Below are positions 43,355-59,187 of a DNA stretch of 64,000 bases, in pieces. Origin of the DNA: Periplaneta americana (Eukaryota > Arthropoda > Insecta > Blattodea > Blattidae). The notes under the pieces were generated by a model. The model searched no databases. It was given only the letters and a program-made list of their open reading frames with translations, and was not told the origin of the DNA. Numbering within the stretch: position 1 is the stretch's first letter; each line of letters starts with the position of its first letter. The position numbers and the translations under genes are program-made. Location of the stretch: assembly GCF_040183065.1 (NCBI RefSeq), contig NC_091132.1, positions 90,778,606 to 90,842,605 on the forward strand, written 5' to 3'.

Positions 43355-43600
43355 ATCTTATTGGCCTACTTTACGACATTGTTTCTCAGGTTATTTAGCG
43401 TCTGAATGAAATGAAGGTGATAATGCCGGTGAAATGAGTCCGGGGTCCAGCACCGAAAGTTACCCAGCATTTGTTCGTATTGAGGGAAAACCCCGGAAGA
43501 AACCTCAACCAGGTAACTTGCCCCGACCGGGATTCGAACCCGGGCCATCTAGTTTCGCGGCCAGACGCACTGACCGTTACTCCACAATTGTGGACACGTC
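43355..43600 (-). mobile_element. tRNA-derived SINE (same family as 19312 and 31963)
   Basis: The minus strand starts CCACAATTGTGGAGTAACGG with B box GGGTTCGAATCC and the CCCTCAATACGAACAAATGC body, ending near ACCTGAGAAACAATGTCG. Confidence 0.9.
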
Positions 43601-43604
43601 GATT

Positions 43605-46130
43605 AATGATCAATAACAAAATTATACAAGAATCAGATTGCTAATTCTGATCATTTTAGAGAGGTGTTTTTGAACACTAATTAATAGGCAATTAATAAGT
43701 ATTATTCTCTCCCTGAATATTTTGAGTTCCATAATTAGATCTAAACAAATGAATAAATTCAACGAGAAATTCGCGTGAAAGTATTCTGATATCTGTCATT
43801 TTCTACTGAAAAGACGCAATGCTAGTGGAAAGTACACCCACACTCTTTCTTGATGACAAGCTGGAACACGTACAGAAAAGTCAACTGGACTCTGATTGCG
43901 CTCAAGCCAAACAATTGAGGGAAGGCAATAACTAAGTCGACCGACTTGACCCATCCACCCACCCAGCCACACATCCAAACACAAACACCCAGACACACAC
44001 AATCACCGTCTTGCATTACAATTTAAGACTGTGCAAAATGATCGATAAGAATGAGTGTGTATATCAAATTTAATTGTTATTAAGTTAATGCAGATAATCA
44101 ATTTTGTATGACATGATTATAGATGTTTTGCTATCAGAGAACAAAACTTGTAACTACTTATGTAAGAATGGTACATTTTTAAACATATACTAGTACATTT
44201 TCAGAGGACAACACTAATTGAATCGCTCCTTTCCAAAAGGGCATCAGTCCATTGTTTTTTTTTATCAAAACGAGTTTTCCGTTGAAATTGGTAGTTTAAG
44301 GGACGACGCATCATTTTTACGGCAAAAGCGCGTCAGTCTAGTTGATACTTATGTGTGAACTGTAATTGTAGGAATGTTATTCGTTTACAAATGGACGTCA
44401 GTTGTGAACTGTGGTCCGTTTGGAAAAAAAAAAACTATTGCCAACCATGCTTTATGTATGAGATTGGATTGATAAAATCGAAATATATCTCATTCATTCA
44501 TTCATAGTGTTCATTCCAAGGGCAGGTCTTTCACTGCAAACCCAGCAGTGCCTTCCTTTTTATTTCCGCACATGATTAATGTATCTTAATGTCGTGAAAT
44601 ATATCTAATGATTTGTATTGTAATGTTCTGTTGGTATTACTTTGTTTTATAGTTGTTGAAGACATTCCTGGTTCATTTTATGAGTAAAAATTGATCAGTA
44701 TAATACCTCAAGAAAGAGGAGAGTGAATACTGTAAATTACAAGAAGAACAGGACCTTTAGCAGGATTGAGAGAGTTAAAAAAAAAGGATGATCCAAACAT
44801 ATGTAAATGTTCGCTTTGCAAAGGAATTTTACAATGTTACATTTTTCGGGTCAAATTTATACATATTTAAAGGATAAAACTAAAATTCTTTCAACAATTT
44901 GTTATCATAATACATTGCTCTCTTAAATTGACTGAGTATATTTGGAATTAAATCAATGGATTTTCCAAAACACGCAATGAAATATTTCATACAAAACAAT
45001 TTTTATCTAGAAAAAGAACGAAAAACGAGCAAAATTGTATTAAAAGTTTCTGTTTGAAATATCTCAAAGAATAATCCCCTGAAATTATTAACATCATCTA
45101 TGGTCCACCCTATGTATATGTGTGTATGTGTGTGTGTCTATTTTAAGATTTTATTGTGGTTATGTATCGAGTTGCCGTATCCATATTCAGAAAACAAATT
45201 ACACCTTTTTTTCCAAATGGGTTTAAGTCCAGGATTTTGGGAACTTATAAGCAGAGAGTAATTTTTGATTGTCATTTGGATCTTATATGGATACATTATT
45301 ATCACATCTATGGCATCACAATGCCAGTAAAGTCATTTATTGATTAAGAGAAACACGGAACAGTTTTTCAGGTTTTCTGAAATTTATCATTTTTCGAGTT
45401 TAGCCCTTCTGAAAAGGTGCGATTCAATTCTTTTAACAAATTTGGGAACAGTTAAAAAAACGTAAGAATTTCAAGCATGTTTGTTGAAAATTATACGTCG
45501 TCAACAGGATAGCTTTCAGAGTTCTTACTTTTACGCGTGATCATTCTGATGTTCAAACTGTGTTAATTTGGAATAAGACTCTTTCTATTGATTATTTTGT
45601 AACAGAAAGAGGAAAATTAATCTTATGATGGTTAAAAATGTGCTTACACTGATTGAGATCTCTGCAGTTAACAACCACTATGTCCAATGTTTGTCTGGAA
45701 GACCTTCTCATCTGTTTTCCACATTTTACTTCGTCTCTTGCTATTTGCTTCGTTAGGTAGGAAAACTGTTAAGAATTTTATGTCAGAATTTATATAAAAT
45801 AACCCTTGCTTTGAAACATTTTCACCAAAATTGTTCATTTGTGGTCAACAGAGAAACATATTTCAATGAAGCTCACTGGAAAATATAAATGACCACATGT
45901 TTAAATATTTGAAGGGTGCACGAAAAGAACATGCTAAGTCAGTTTTTGTTGATTTTTACTTTTTGGTCCCATCTGCTAGCTCATAAAGTAAACTACCTTC
46001 CTGGGAAATCAGAACGGTAAAAAACCTGCATTGTAACATGGTAAATTGAACTAAATGAGATGTAAATGCATAATGTCTTATGAGAGTATTAAAGTTAAGC
46101 AATGCTTACCTCAAAAATTTGAGAAAAGTG
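43605..46130. other. Long AT-rich stretch, nothing recognised
   Basis: No coding region, tRNA-like box or terminal repeat that I can support. Short poly-A/T runs only. The longest stretch without an annotation in the window. Confidence 0.5.
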
Positions 46131-46135
46131 ACATT

Positions 46136-46360
46136 TCATGTTCTTTCAACAGTTTCTTTCTCACTTTGTTTCTTGGACAAGCCTCTTCCTTTTAGTGAAG
46201 TTAGAAGCGCTTTTACGCTGCTAACAAAAAAGCAGTGTGATTTTTCGTCATAAATTTTTCTCTTGAACTCACTTATCGCATCCTTCACATCAACTGCAGA
46301 TGTTGTGTCACCCTTAAACTTCAACACAACTTTATGGAAGGTGGAAACTTGTGTGTAAAC
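46136..46360 (-). pseudogene. Unidentified frame, possible transposase relic
   Basis: The minus-strand frame reads VVLKFKGDTTSAVDVKDAIS, then KRKIYDEKSHCFFVSSVKALLTSLKG. It resembles the mid-region of hAT-like proteins only weakly. Stops follow on both sides. Confidence 0.3.
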
Positions 46361-46989
46361 AAAGTTCGTCCACAGTTCTCAATAATAGGATCTTCGCAAA
46401 TGGTTCTCAGCAACGGACAGATTTTTGACTGAAAAAATGAGTTCTTAGGCTAGGCACATATCCAACATTCTGTTAACCGCTAGTATGAGTGACAACCAAA
46501 GAGTGCTGATGTACCCAAGAATTTGGTTATATTCCACTTTTACAAAAATGAAAAATTCCTTCATTTCTCCTATATTAACCGTATAAATGTATGAGCAGAT
46601 ATTCAAAATCACACACTCTACATAAATGGGCAAGTGATTACTGAACAACAAGAATTTTGCTCCGACTTGAAACAATGTGCCCCTTATGGTTTGAAGTGCG
46701 CTGAATCCGAAAATGCATCTCTTTTCTTCCTATCACGTAAGGGGCTTAAGATATACTATGATTTCACTTTTCGATAAGCGCTCCCACAAGAAACATCTGG
46801 CGCGGGTTGGGGGTTGTAAACCAAAACAAAAGCTAATACATTTTATGAATTTATGACTTATTTCCGGTTTCTTAAGGTTGTTGGTTTGTTCTTTCGCACT
46901 TCTAATAAATAAATATATATTCGTCCCTTCTATTCAATAAATTTCATAACCGTTCAAAGTTAGGTCTACGCAATGAACAAACAAGGGTG

Positions 46990-47417
46990 TGGTTTTCAGT
47001 ATTTATAAGAAAAGTTTACCAGTTTGAGTGAAGACAAATTAAAAATGGCCATTTTCATCGGTCCACAAATTCGCGAAGTTATGGCTGACTCTTTGTTTGA
47101 GGAAAACTTTCCGTTAAAGAAAAAATGGCATGGCGCTCTTTCAAAGAAGTTTGCTCAAATTTACTTGGAAATTCTAGGCCAGACAACTACATAGAACTTG
47201 TTTTGGATATCATGTTAAGTGCATATAAGAAATGGGTTGTAATATGTCTCTCAAAATACACATTTTACATTCTCATTTTGATTTCTTTCCTCCTAAACTT
47301 GGAGCGGTAAGCGACGAGTATGGGGAAGGATTTCATCAAGAAAAATCTGAAATGGAAAGGCGATATAAAGGAAGATATCATCCAGCATGCTTGCAGACTA
47401 TTGTTTGTTCGTTATAA
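46990..47417 (+). pseudogene. GERFHQ-type conserved arthropod protein, left copy
   Basis: In mixed frames it reads MAIFIGPQIREVMADSLFEE, MAWRSFKEVCSNLLGNSRPDNYIELVLDIM and MGCNMSLKIHILHSHFDFFP, ending VSDEYGEGFHQEKSEMERRYKGRYHPACLQ. I recall a recurrent, uncharacterised arthropod protein with the motif CNMSLKxHFLxSHLDFFPxNLGxVSDEHGERFHQ. It is probably transposon-borne, but its function is unknown to me. Frameshifted. Confidence 0.6.
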
Positions 47418-48979
47418 AAACCAGCCACGGGTCTAGTTATAAACAGAAGTCATCCAGAAAATTCTTTTAATTGGTAAATTCAAATTCCGAGATTTTTCTC
47501 ATTATACGTATGAAATATTTTATTGTTGTTGTGTTTTAAACTATGTATAATCATTTTTAAATGTATTATGAGGCATTTTGAATCCCTAGTCTGTTACAAT
47601 TTTACTAGTAGCAATGAAAAATAAAAAAAGGGTTTTCATAAAAAAAATTCAATTCATTTTCCCCAGAAAATGGTACGTGATGGGTCTATTTAGATTTTAA
47701 ACTCAGATTTAAGATGCACATATTAGGCTAGTAATATTCACCTATTTTTATTTCGGAACAAGACGAAAAGTAAACATTTGTTGTTCAGTGAATCAGCCGA
47801 AGGGGAAGTTGCAAAAATATTGGAAATGGACTGGGAAGAAGTATTGGCGGTCGAATGCGTATCTGATGCTGATGTAGAGTTTAAGGGCATGGCACTCCGG
47901 GCCTTGGCCTTGGCCTTTATCAGGTAGTTGTCTGAAGATGAGGCCTGGGTCTGTCAGGAGTGAGGCAGGATGATCCACCGGTCAGCATCGGATTCAAGAG
48001 TGCCACTAAGACTATCCGTCGAACTTGGAAAATCATCGCATATATAGGACGCACAATGGACTTATAAGTACCTAGGTGCATAAATCTGTTCCCTCTTCAG
48101 TTCTCTAAAAACAAAGTCATGCTTATATTTAGAAGTTCTATTCAAAATTCTGGTTAATTTTCTTTGTATGTCGTGTCGAGTCCTTTCCTTACGTCATCGC
48201 CAAATTACGTTTGTATTATCTCCAGAGGAAGCAAAAATAACTTTATCTATGAGGCGATTTGCAACAACACTTAATAAAAGTACTAGGCCAGAAGATCTAA
48301 TTATTCATCTCACTGCGATTACACACGTAGGTCCAGCAGCTTGACTTTAACCCACACTATGCAAAGTAGTATATTTAGGCATCCGGACAGAGGGCCTAGT
48401 ATCCCCAGAGCAGGACGTCTTGTTATTTTAATTTTATTGTAATGATTGTATTTTAATGAGTACCGCTATTTCGGAAATTTCACATTAGTCCTGCCTGAAA
48501 CACAACATACTTTTTCACTTGTGAATAATTACAGTATTTAGGAAATGATTATAAAATATATTGTGTAATATATCGCGTTTTGCATTCTGTGCTCTCCTAC
48601 TTTGAGCGAATTCAGAAAGGGCCAAATTACACTGAACAACAAGTTTCACTTTTTGTCTTATAGGTGAATATTACTAACATGTGTGCTCTAAACCTGAATT
48701 TAAAGTCCAGATTCCCGCATCACGTACCATTTTACGAAGAAATTGAATTTTTTTATGAAAAAACTTTTTTTTTTATTTTTCATTGCTACTGGTAAAATTA
48801 CAACATACTAGGGATTCAAAATGCCTCATAATACTTGAAAAATGATGTTACATAGTTTAAAACACAACAACAATAAAAATATTTCAAGCGTATAATGAGA
48901 AATAATCTCGGAATTTGAAATTACTTTTAATAGAATTTTCTGGATGACTTCTGTTTATAACTAGACCCGGGAGTGTCTT

Positions 48980-49380
48980 TTACAAGGAGCCAACACTAGC
49001 CTGCAAGCGTGCTGGATGATGATCTTCCTTTATATCTCCTTTCATTTCAGTTATTTCTTGATGGAATCTTTCCCCATGATAGTCACTTACCATTCCAAGG
49101 TTAGAAGAAAAGAAATCCAAATGAGAATATAACAAGGGTATTCTGAGAGACATATTACACCCTATTTTCTCATATGCACTTGACATTGTTTCCATAACAA
49201 GTTCTGTGTAGTTGTCTGTCCTAGAATTTCCAAGGAAATTTGGGCAAATATCATTGAAAACGTGCCAGGGATTTTTTTCTGTAACGGAAAGTTTCTTCTG
49301 AAACAAAGAGTCAGCCATAACTTTGTGAATTTGTGGACCGATGAGAATGCCCTCTTTTAATTTATCTTCACTCAAAATGG
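48980..49380 (-). pseudogene. GERFHQ-type conserved arthropod protein, right copy
   Basis: The better-preserved copy: one open 131-codon frame reading ILIGPQIHKVMADSLFQKKL, NPWHVFNDICPNFLGNSRTDNY, GCNMSLRIPLLYSHLDFFSSNLGMVSDYHGERFHQEITEM. The frame opens just inside the 3' breakpoint of the LINE-tail insertion, so the upstream part of the gene would lie at 51824-52185. Function unknown. Confidence 0.65.
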
Positions 49381-49399
49381 TAAACTTTTCTTTTAAATT

Positions 49400-49561
49400 A
49401 TGTATTATATTGTCTTTTATTGTAGTATTGTATTGCTTTGAATTGTATTGTATTGTATTGTATTAATTATGTTATATTCATAGCATTGTAGTAATTTTCT
49501 ATCATACTGGTTGAGTGGAAGAGAAGGTCGAATGGCCTTAACTCTGCCAGTTAAAATAAAC

Positions 49562-49612
<51 letters not shown>
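49400..49612 (+). mobile_element. 5'-truncated LINE tail with (ATT)n
   Basis: Inserted in the right arm of the inverted duplication. It has ATTGT repeats, then GTTGAGTGGAAGAGAAGG...GGCCTTAACTCTGCCAG, then a (ATT)n tract from 49563. Same 3' motif as at 23333 and 53060. Confidence 0.75.
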
Positions 49613-51808
<2,196 letters not shown>

Positions 51809-52284
51809 ATTATTATTATTATTAAAACCACAACCTTGTTTGTTCATTGCATAGACCTCACATTGAACTGTTATGAAATTTACTGAATAGAAGGGGAAAA
51901 TATCTGTTTATTTATTATAAGTGAAAAGAACATGCCAACAACCTCAAGAAACTGGAAATAAGTAATAAACTCATAAAATGCATTAGCTTTTGTCTTGGTT
52001 TACAACTCCCTAACCGCGCCAGATGTTACCTGCTGAGCGCTTTTCGAAAATAGAAATATTATATCCCAAAACCTTACGTGATACGAAGAAAAGAGATTCA
52101 TTTTCGGATTCAGCACACACGAAACCATAAGGTACACAAATTGTTTTAAATCGGAGCAAAATTCTTGTTTTTCAGAGTTATTAAACCCTAAAAGATTCTC
52201 ATTATAACAGCTTTATACCTATATACAATAAATTTGGCAAGTTACAACGTGGATTAAATTTTTGAATCTATTTTTTATAAGTTC

Positions 52285-53268
52285 CAATAAGTCAAGTATC
52301 AACAAATAAAAATAGATAATATTCAGTTATATGACTGTTTTAATGTAAAATACTATAATAGTTACTTCACATTATATTATTAACATTGCATTGTGAACGG
52401 TTTCGCAAAATCATGGCATCTTCAGACAAAAAATATTCGATACCGTATGAAAACATGGAATTCATATTAAAATGTGTGAAAAGATGCAAAAAAGTAATAC
52501 AGCTAAAAATTTAAAAACATAAAAGAAGATAAAACAACAGATTAATGATGCATGTGCTATCACTAAAGGTTACATAATTATGCATATTTGACTAGAAAAA
52601 ATGTGCAACTATATGTGTGAATAAGTGCTGTAAAGCTGATAATGTGTTTCAAAACATTATGGCAAAAGGATGTAGTAGAATATGAAGATATTATAGGGTG
52701 ATGACTTGTTAAATATGCATATATTACAGAATGAATTTAAATATTTAATCTTATGGAAAATATGCAAAATACGAAATGGACTCGTGTATAATAAGAGCTC
52801 ATTTCATTTTTACTTGTTATCTATTCACATTTGCCTTTTTCATATTTTGCATGTTTGCCATAAGATTATATATTTAAATTCATTCTGTAAAATATGCATA
52901 TTTTACAAGTCGTCACCTTATAATAATTCATATTTTACTATATCCTTTTGCCATAATATTGTTTCAAACAAATTATGAGTATTACAGCATTTATTCCAAA
53001 TATAGTTACACATTTTTTCTAGCTAATTATGCATAATTATATAACATTTAATAATAATTTAATAATAATTTATTTATTTAATCTGGCAGAGCTAAGGTCA
53101 GTAGACCTTCTCTTCCGCCCAGCTAGACTCTAATAAAATTCTAATTGAATATAATTGGTTACATAGTTGTTTCATTAATATCTAGACTATAAAACAACAT
53201 GAATGTGAATAATGAAAGTTGAGTAAGTGATGTTAGTGTGACAATAATAAACATTGGTAAGAAATAGT

Positions 53269-53311
<43 letters not shown>

Positions 53312-53313
53312 GT

Positions 53314-53355
<42 letters not shown>

Positions 53356-54245
53356 ATAATTTAAATATTTATTCTGTCATATATATAACCATTAAAGATT
53401 GAGAAATCTGAAAGAGCTATTATTGTTAAAAAGAATTGTTAGAAAAATATTTCGTTAGTCTATTCTTAAATTGGTTTGAGTCTGACAGTCCCTGACATTA
53501 CTCGGTAGGGAATTCCAAAGCCGAGGAACAGCCACTGTGAACGAAGATGAATATGATGGTGTTCGGTGGGAGGGAATGGATAATATTGAGGAGTGTTGTG
53601 ATCGTGTGTCTAGGTTATGATGAGTGGACAAACGAGACGCAAGATAGACAAGAGTGGAGAAATGCAATAAGTGAAAGAGAAGGGAAAGACAATGGACTTT
53701 CCTACGATCTTCTAGACGGAGCTAGGACAACATTTCGAGGGATGGTGTTACGTGATCAGCCCGGCGAATATTGCAGACGAAACGGACGCACATACATTAT
53801 TATGAACACGTTTTAGTCTCTGGGCCGAAGTAACACTTAGGTCAGTAAACAGAATATCACAGTAATCGAAGTGGGGCATCACGAGTGTCTGCACTAACAT
53901 TTTTTTCATGGAAAAGGGTAGAAAATTCTTCAATCGCCTAAACGAGTGGATTAATGAGAATACTTTTTTGCAGGTTTAGTGATATCACATGTATCATTAA
54001 TTTGTTGTTTCATCTTTTTTTATCTTTTTAGCTTTTTAACTGTATTATTCTTTTGCATCTTTTCACACATTTTAATATGTATTGCATGTTTTCATAAGAT
54101 ATCGAATATTTATGTCTGAAGATGTTATGATTTGGCGAAAACGTTCACAATACAATGTTAATACTATAATGTAAAGTAACTATTGCAGTATTTTACATTA
54201 AAAAATAAGTCATATGACTGAATAATATCTATTTTTATTTGTGGA
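52285..54245. mobile_element. Foldback PLE-like element with LINE inside
   Basis: The left arm about 52285-52780 and right arm about 52845-53045 plus 53975-54245 are inverted copies (markers TCACACATTTTAATATG, TTTGCCATAAGATTA, TTTTTCTAG). They are separated by about 60 bp and split by the LINE. Each arm has a hammerhead-like CTGAAGA...GAAA motif (about 52405-52435 minus, 54115-54147 plus), suggesting PLE origin. No coding sequence. Confidence 0.7.
53060..53945 (-). mobile_element. LINE 3' fragment, minus strand
   Basis: The minus strand reads LVMPHFDYCDILFTDLS...AQRLKRVHNN at about 53900-53800. Then, in other frames, it reads LASRLSTHHNLDTRSQHSSI, PSHRTPSYSSSFTVAVPRLWNSLP and NVRDCQT at about 53630-53470. 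These are the usual C-terminal motifs of Jockey/CR1-type ORF2 proteins. The 3' UTR includes (AAT)n tracts at 53276-53352 and the GGCAGAGCTAAGGTCAG...CTTCTCTTCC motif shared by three tails here. Its 5' part is missing. Confidence 0.85.
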
Positions 54246-54249
54246 TTAA

Positions 54250-55025
54250 ATACGTTCAACAGACTGAAATTTAATTTTAGCCTACTCTAGGTTTATGATT
54301 GACGATCTATAATAATAAAGAGTTAAAGAGGAGGTAACATTATATTTAGATCTAACTTAAAGGTAATGAAACAATAATAAAATGCATTACTTATATCAAG
54401 GTTAAGGTGATCATCCTATATAGAACAGGACTCATTTGGAAAATTATACAAATATTATAATTCATAAAAGAAAAATTAGTCCTCTGCGTTGTGGTATATG
54501 CTTCTGAAACTCAACAAGTCACTAGCAACTTAAGGAAAATAGAGAAAATTGTAGAAAAGGTACTGACAAACATTAAAAATAATAATAGAACATTTAAGGA
54601 ATAGAACAAGGGATAAAGGACATAAAATACAACAAAGAACAAATATGAACAAAATGTCGGTATGAAGTGTAACTTATGTGTGGTAATTATTGATAGTAGA
54701 ATTAAAAACATTATAAAAGGTGCATATGAACTTACAGTACATCTTTTATTCAATAGTTTCAGAGTTACAGACCTTCCAAAGATCTGCTGGAGTTGTTAAT
54801 AAGATTACTTGATACACTTCTATTTGTGTAGCTGCAGACCTCCCTCTGTGCCAGCGGTGATCGCCACTCTAAATGAAGTGCCCGAAATGTTCAACTTGTG
54901 CCTGAATGCACATCTGCACATGCCACATGATTCATTGCCTGGCATGTTCAGATGCTTCAGTCGTTCCACTCATCTGCTGACAACTTTGTTTCACACATTG
55001 GAGACTTGATTCGAGCCTTAAACTA
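54250..55025. other. Intergenic, nothing recognised
   Basis: AT-rich. A short frame at 54809-55009 has no recognisable motif. Confidence 0.5.
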
Positions 55026-55026
55026 T

Positions 55027-55431
55027 TTACTTACTTTCTTACTTATGGCTTTTAGAGAACCCGGATGTTGATTGTCGCCCTCACATAAGTCCGCCATCGG
55101 TCCCTATACTGAGGGAGGTTAATCTAGTCTTTACCATCATATTCCACACACCTCAAATCTAATTTAATATTGTCCTCCCATTTATGTTTCGGCCTCTCAA
55201 AAGACATTTTTCCCCCCGGGCTCCTAACTAACACTCTATATCCATTTCGGGATATACCCATATGTACTGCATACCCTGTGCATCTCAAACGTCTAGATTT
55301 GATGTTCCTAATTATGTCAGGTGAAGAATACAATGCATACAGTTCTGCTTTGTGTAACTTTCTCCATTCTCCTGTAAATTCATTCCTCTTATCCCCAGAT
55401 ATTTTCCTAAGCACCTTATTTATGATAAATG
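55027..55431 (-). mobile_element. RTE LINE 3' fragment, minus strand
   Basis: The minus strand reads [41 protein letters not shown], the same C-terminal sequence as the full RTE copy. The 3' end is marked by TTACTTACTTTC. 5'-truncated. Confidence 0.88.
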
Positions 55432-55618
55432 AAATGAAGGGAAGACGGAGTGTTGGTGGAATGAAATTGCGTCACGGTAGTATCTCGATAAAATTCTCTG
55501 GAGCGTTTTCTTTGTCCAGGCGAGCCGCCTGGAAGGGAGATCAGCGCCCTAGAAATGAGTCACAGATGCTACCCCATAACATGTGCATAATTACATGTGT
55601 ATCTACTATCAACAAGTA
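55432..55618. other. Short spacer, possible SINE fragment
   Basis: GC-richer patch (GCCTGGAAGGGAGATCAGCG) without clear pol III boxes. Confidence 0.3.
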
Positions 55619-55858
55619 GGGTAAAGGTTGGTAAAACTGTGATTCGAGTAATATTGTGATAGTTCTTTTTAAGAATTTATTATAATTTTACTGAGCGAGA
55701 GGAAGATCGATTTTTTTTTGCATCAACGTATTAAGGACATGTTCGTGGACAAGTTGCTGCACAAAACCGGTCCTTCTCGCGTTCAGTAAAATTATAATAA
55801 ATTCTCGAAAAGAAATATCACAATATTGCTCATGTCACAATATTACCAACCTTTACCG
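55619..55858. mobile_element. 240-bp palindromic MITE
   Basis: The arms (about 90 bp, GGTAAAGGTTGGTAA..., AATTTATTATAATTTTACTG) mirror each other at about 85%. Flanked by TA at 55617-55618 and 55859-55860. Tc1/mariner-type. Confidence 0.9.
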
Positions 55859-55860
55859 TA

Positions 55861-56007
55861 TGCCTCTAACTTGGGAACTATCAAACTTACTGTAAATAAG
55901 TATATACAGTATAATCTTATTAGAGGAATTCGCCTTCCTCCACCGAATATTGTGTAATCAATGACTTAATGTAATCATCACGTAATTACTTACTAATGGA
56001 GAAAAAT
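55861..56007. other. RTE insertion target sequence
   Basis: Unremarkable sequence ending with the first copy of the duplication TAATGGAGAAAAAT (55994-56007). Confidence 0.6.
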
Positions 56008-59000
56008 ATCACCACGGCATGGCGCGTCCTCAGGTTGCGGATCGAGGAGACGGCCTCCAGATATGGAGGGTAGCTGTGAATATATTGAATAAGCAGTCGC
56101 GGACAGCCGATGAGGGGTGGTCCTCCAGCTTGGGGGATGGGCGAAGGGCTAACAACCCATCACCGTAAAAAAACAGCTTGTTACGAATCCTTCAAATAAG
56201 CCTCGGAATGGGACTGATTCTCTGGTACGACCACAGCAAAGGAATAAGGTTTTGAGATTTGGTACTTGGAATGTTACAAGTCTATATAGAACAGGAGGGG
56301 TAACATTAGTAGCGAAAGAACTAGCTAGATATAGAATAGACTTTGTGGGAGTACAAGACGTTAGGTTAGATGGGAACGGCATAACGCAAATAGAAGATTA
56401 TTTGTTGTATTATAGGGAAGGAAATTATAATCACCAATTAGGAACAGGATTCTTTATTCATAAAAGAATAAAATCAGCAGTAAAAAGATCGAATTTATCA
56501 GTGATAGGTTATCGTATTTAGTACTTACGGGTAGATGGTGCGATATCGTAGTTATAAATGCTCATGCCCCTACGGAAGAGAAAGACGACCATATAAAGGA
56601 TAGCTTCTATGAGGAATTGGAACAGACTTTTGATCAGTTACCTAGATATCACATGAAAATTTTATTCGGGGATTTCAATGCTAAAGTAGGACGGGAGGAT
56701 ATCTTTAAACCGACTATTGGAAAAGAGAGCCTACACATAATTAGTAATGACAATGGAGTTAGGTTAGTCAACTTTGCCACATCAAAAAATTTAATTGTCA
56801 AAAGTACAACATTCCCCCATAAGGATATACATAAACATAATTGGACTTCTCCAGATGGATTGGCACATAACCAGATAGATCACATCTTGATAGATAAACG
56901 AAGACATACTAGTATAGTAGACATTCGTACCTTCAGGGGGGCAGACTGTAATTCTGACCATTATTTGGTAATTGGTGAACTAAGAGAAAAACTATCAGTA
57001 GCCAAGCGAGTAGAGCAACAAGTTAATATTAGAAGATTCAATATTCCGAAATTAAAGGACGAGGAAACTAAGCAAAATTATCAGGTCGAAATGTCAAATA
57101 GGTTTGACGTATTAGCAAGTTCCGACGAAGTTGAGGAAAAGTTAGATGTTAATAGCATGTGGGAAAATATTCGAGATAATATCAAAATTGCAGCTGAACA
57201 GAGCATAGGTTATTATGAAACTAAGAAAAAGAAACCGTGGTTTGATGAAGATTGTTGCATGGTAGTAGAAAAAAGGAAACAGGCTACATTAAAATTCTTA
57301 CAGGATCCAGTTGATGCGAATAGAGATAATTATTTCAATAAACGACGGGAAGCAAATCGTACGCTTAGGAATAAAAAGAGAGATTACTTGAAGGAAAAAC
57401 TGAAGGAGATACAAACAAATAGTAAAAATAAAAAAATTAGAGATTTATATAAGGGCATAAAAGAATTCAAGAATGGATATCAGGCAAGGGTAAACGTGAT
57501 CAAGGATGAGAATGGTGACTTGCTTGCAGACGCTCATTCAATCCTTAACAGATGGAAAAAATATTTTGGAGAACTCCTAAATATACATAGGCCAAATAGA
57601 AATGATCGGGACGAAATTGAAATACAAACTGCTGAGCCATTTATACCCCAACCCACACTTTGTGAAGTCGAAATTGCGATAGAAAATCGGAAAAATTATA
57701 AGTCTTCAGGTATCGATCAAATTCCAGCAGAATTAATACAAGAGGGTGGAAGCGCATTATCTAACGAAATTTATAAGCTTGTACTTGCTATTTGGGAAAA
57801 GGAGATTGTACCAGAACAATGGAAGGAGTCCATAATCGTACCTATTTTTAAGAAGGGGACAAGACTAACTGTAATAACTTTCGAGGAATATCACTTTTGT
57901 TAACGTCGTACAAAATTTTGTCCAATATTCTTTTAAGAAGATTAACTCCATATGTAGATGAAATTATTGGGGATCATCAGTGTGGTTTTAGGCGTAATAG
58001 ATTAACTATTGACCAGATATTTTGTATTCGACAGATAATGGAGAAAAAATGGGAGTATAAGGGTACAGTGCATCAGTTATTCATAGATTTCAAACAGGCA
58101 TATGACTCGGTTAAGAGAGAAGTTTTATATGATATTCTCTTTGAATTTGGTATTCCCAAGAAACTAGTTCGATTAATTAAAACGTGTCTCAGTGAAACTT
58201 ACAGCAGAGTTCGTATAGGTCAGTTTCTGTCAGATGCGTTTCCAATTCACTGCGGGCTAAAGCAAGGAGATGCACTATCACCTTTACTTTTTAACTTTGC
58301 TCTAGAATATGCCATTAGGAAAGTCCAGGATAACAGAGAGGGCTTGGTATTGAACGAGTTACATCAGCTTCTTGTCTATGCGGATGACGTGAATATGTTA
58401 GGAGAAAATCCACAAACAATTAGGGAAAACACGGGAATTTTACTGGAAGCAAGTACAGAGATAGGTTTGGAAGTAAATTCCGAAAAGACAAAGTATATGA
58501 TTATGTCTCGTGACCAGAATATTGTAGGAAATGGAAATATAAAAATTGGAAATTTATCTTTTGAAGAGGTGGAGAAGTTCAAATATCTTGGAGCAACAGT
58601 AACAAATATAAATGATATTCGGGAGGAAATTAAACACAGAATAAATATGGAAAATTCCTGTTATTATTCGGTTGAGAAGCTTTTATCATCCAGTCTGCTG
58701 TCAAAAAATCTGAAAGTTAGAATTTATAAAACAGTTATATTACCAGTTGTTCTTTATGGTTGTGAAACTTGGACTCTCACTCTGAGAGAGGAACAGAGAT
58801 TAAGGGTGTTTGAGAATAAGGTGCTTAGGAAAATATTTGGGGCTAAGAGGGATGAAGTTACAGGAGAATGGAGAAAGTTACACAACACAGAACTGCACGC
58901 ATTGTATTCTTCACCTGACATAATTAGGAACATTAAATCCAGACGTTTGAGATGGGCAGGACATGTAGCACTTATGGGCGAATCCAGAAATGCATATAGA

Positions 59001-59187
59001 GCGTTAGTTGGAAGAACGGAGGGAAAAAGACCTTTGGGAAGGCCGAGACGTAGATGGGAGGATAGTATTAAAATGGATTTGAGGAGGTGGGATATGATGA
59101 TAGAGACTGGATTAATCTTGCTCAGGATAGGGACCAATGGCGGGCTTATGTGAGGGCGGCAATGAACCTCCGGGTTCCTTAAAAGCC

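Noticed and set aside
43796-44016. Gly/Val/Cys-rich minus-strand frames
   Set aside because: Arise from a CCCACCCAGCCACAC-rich simple patch; no homology recognised.
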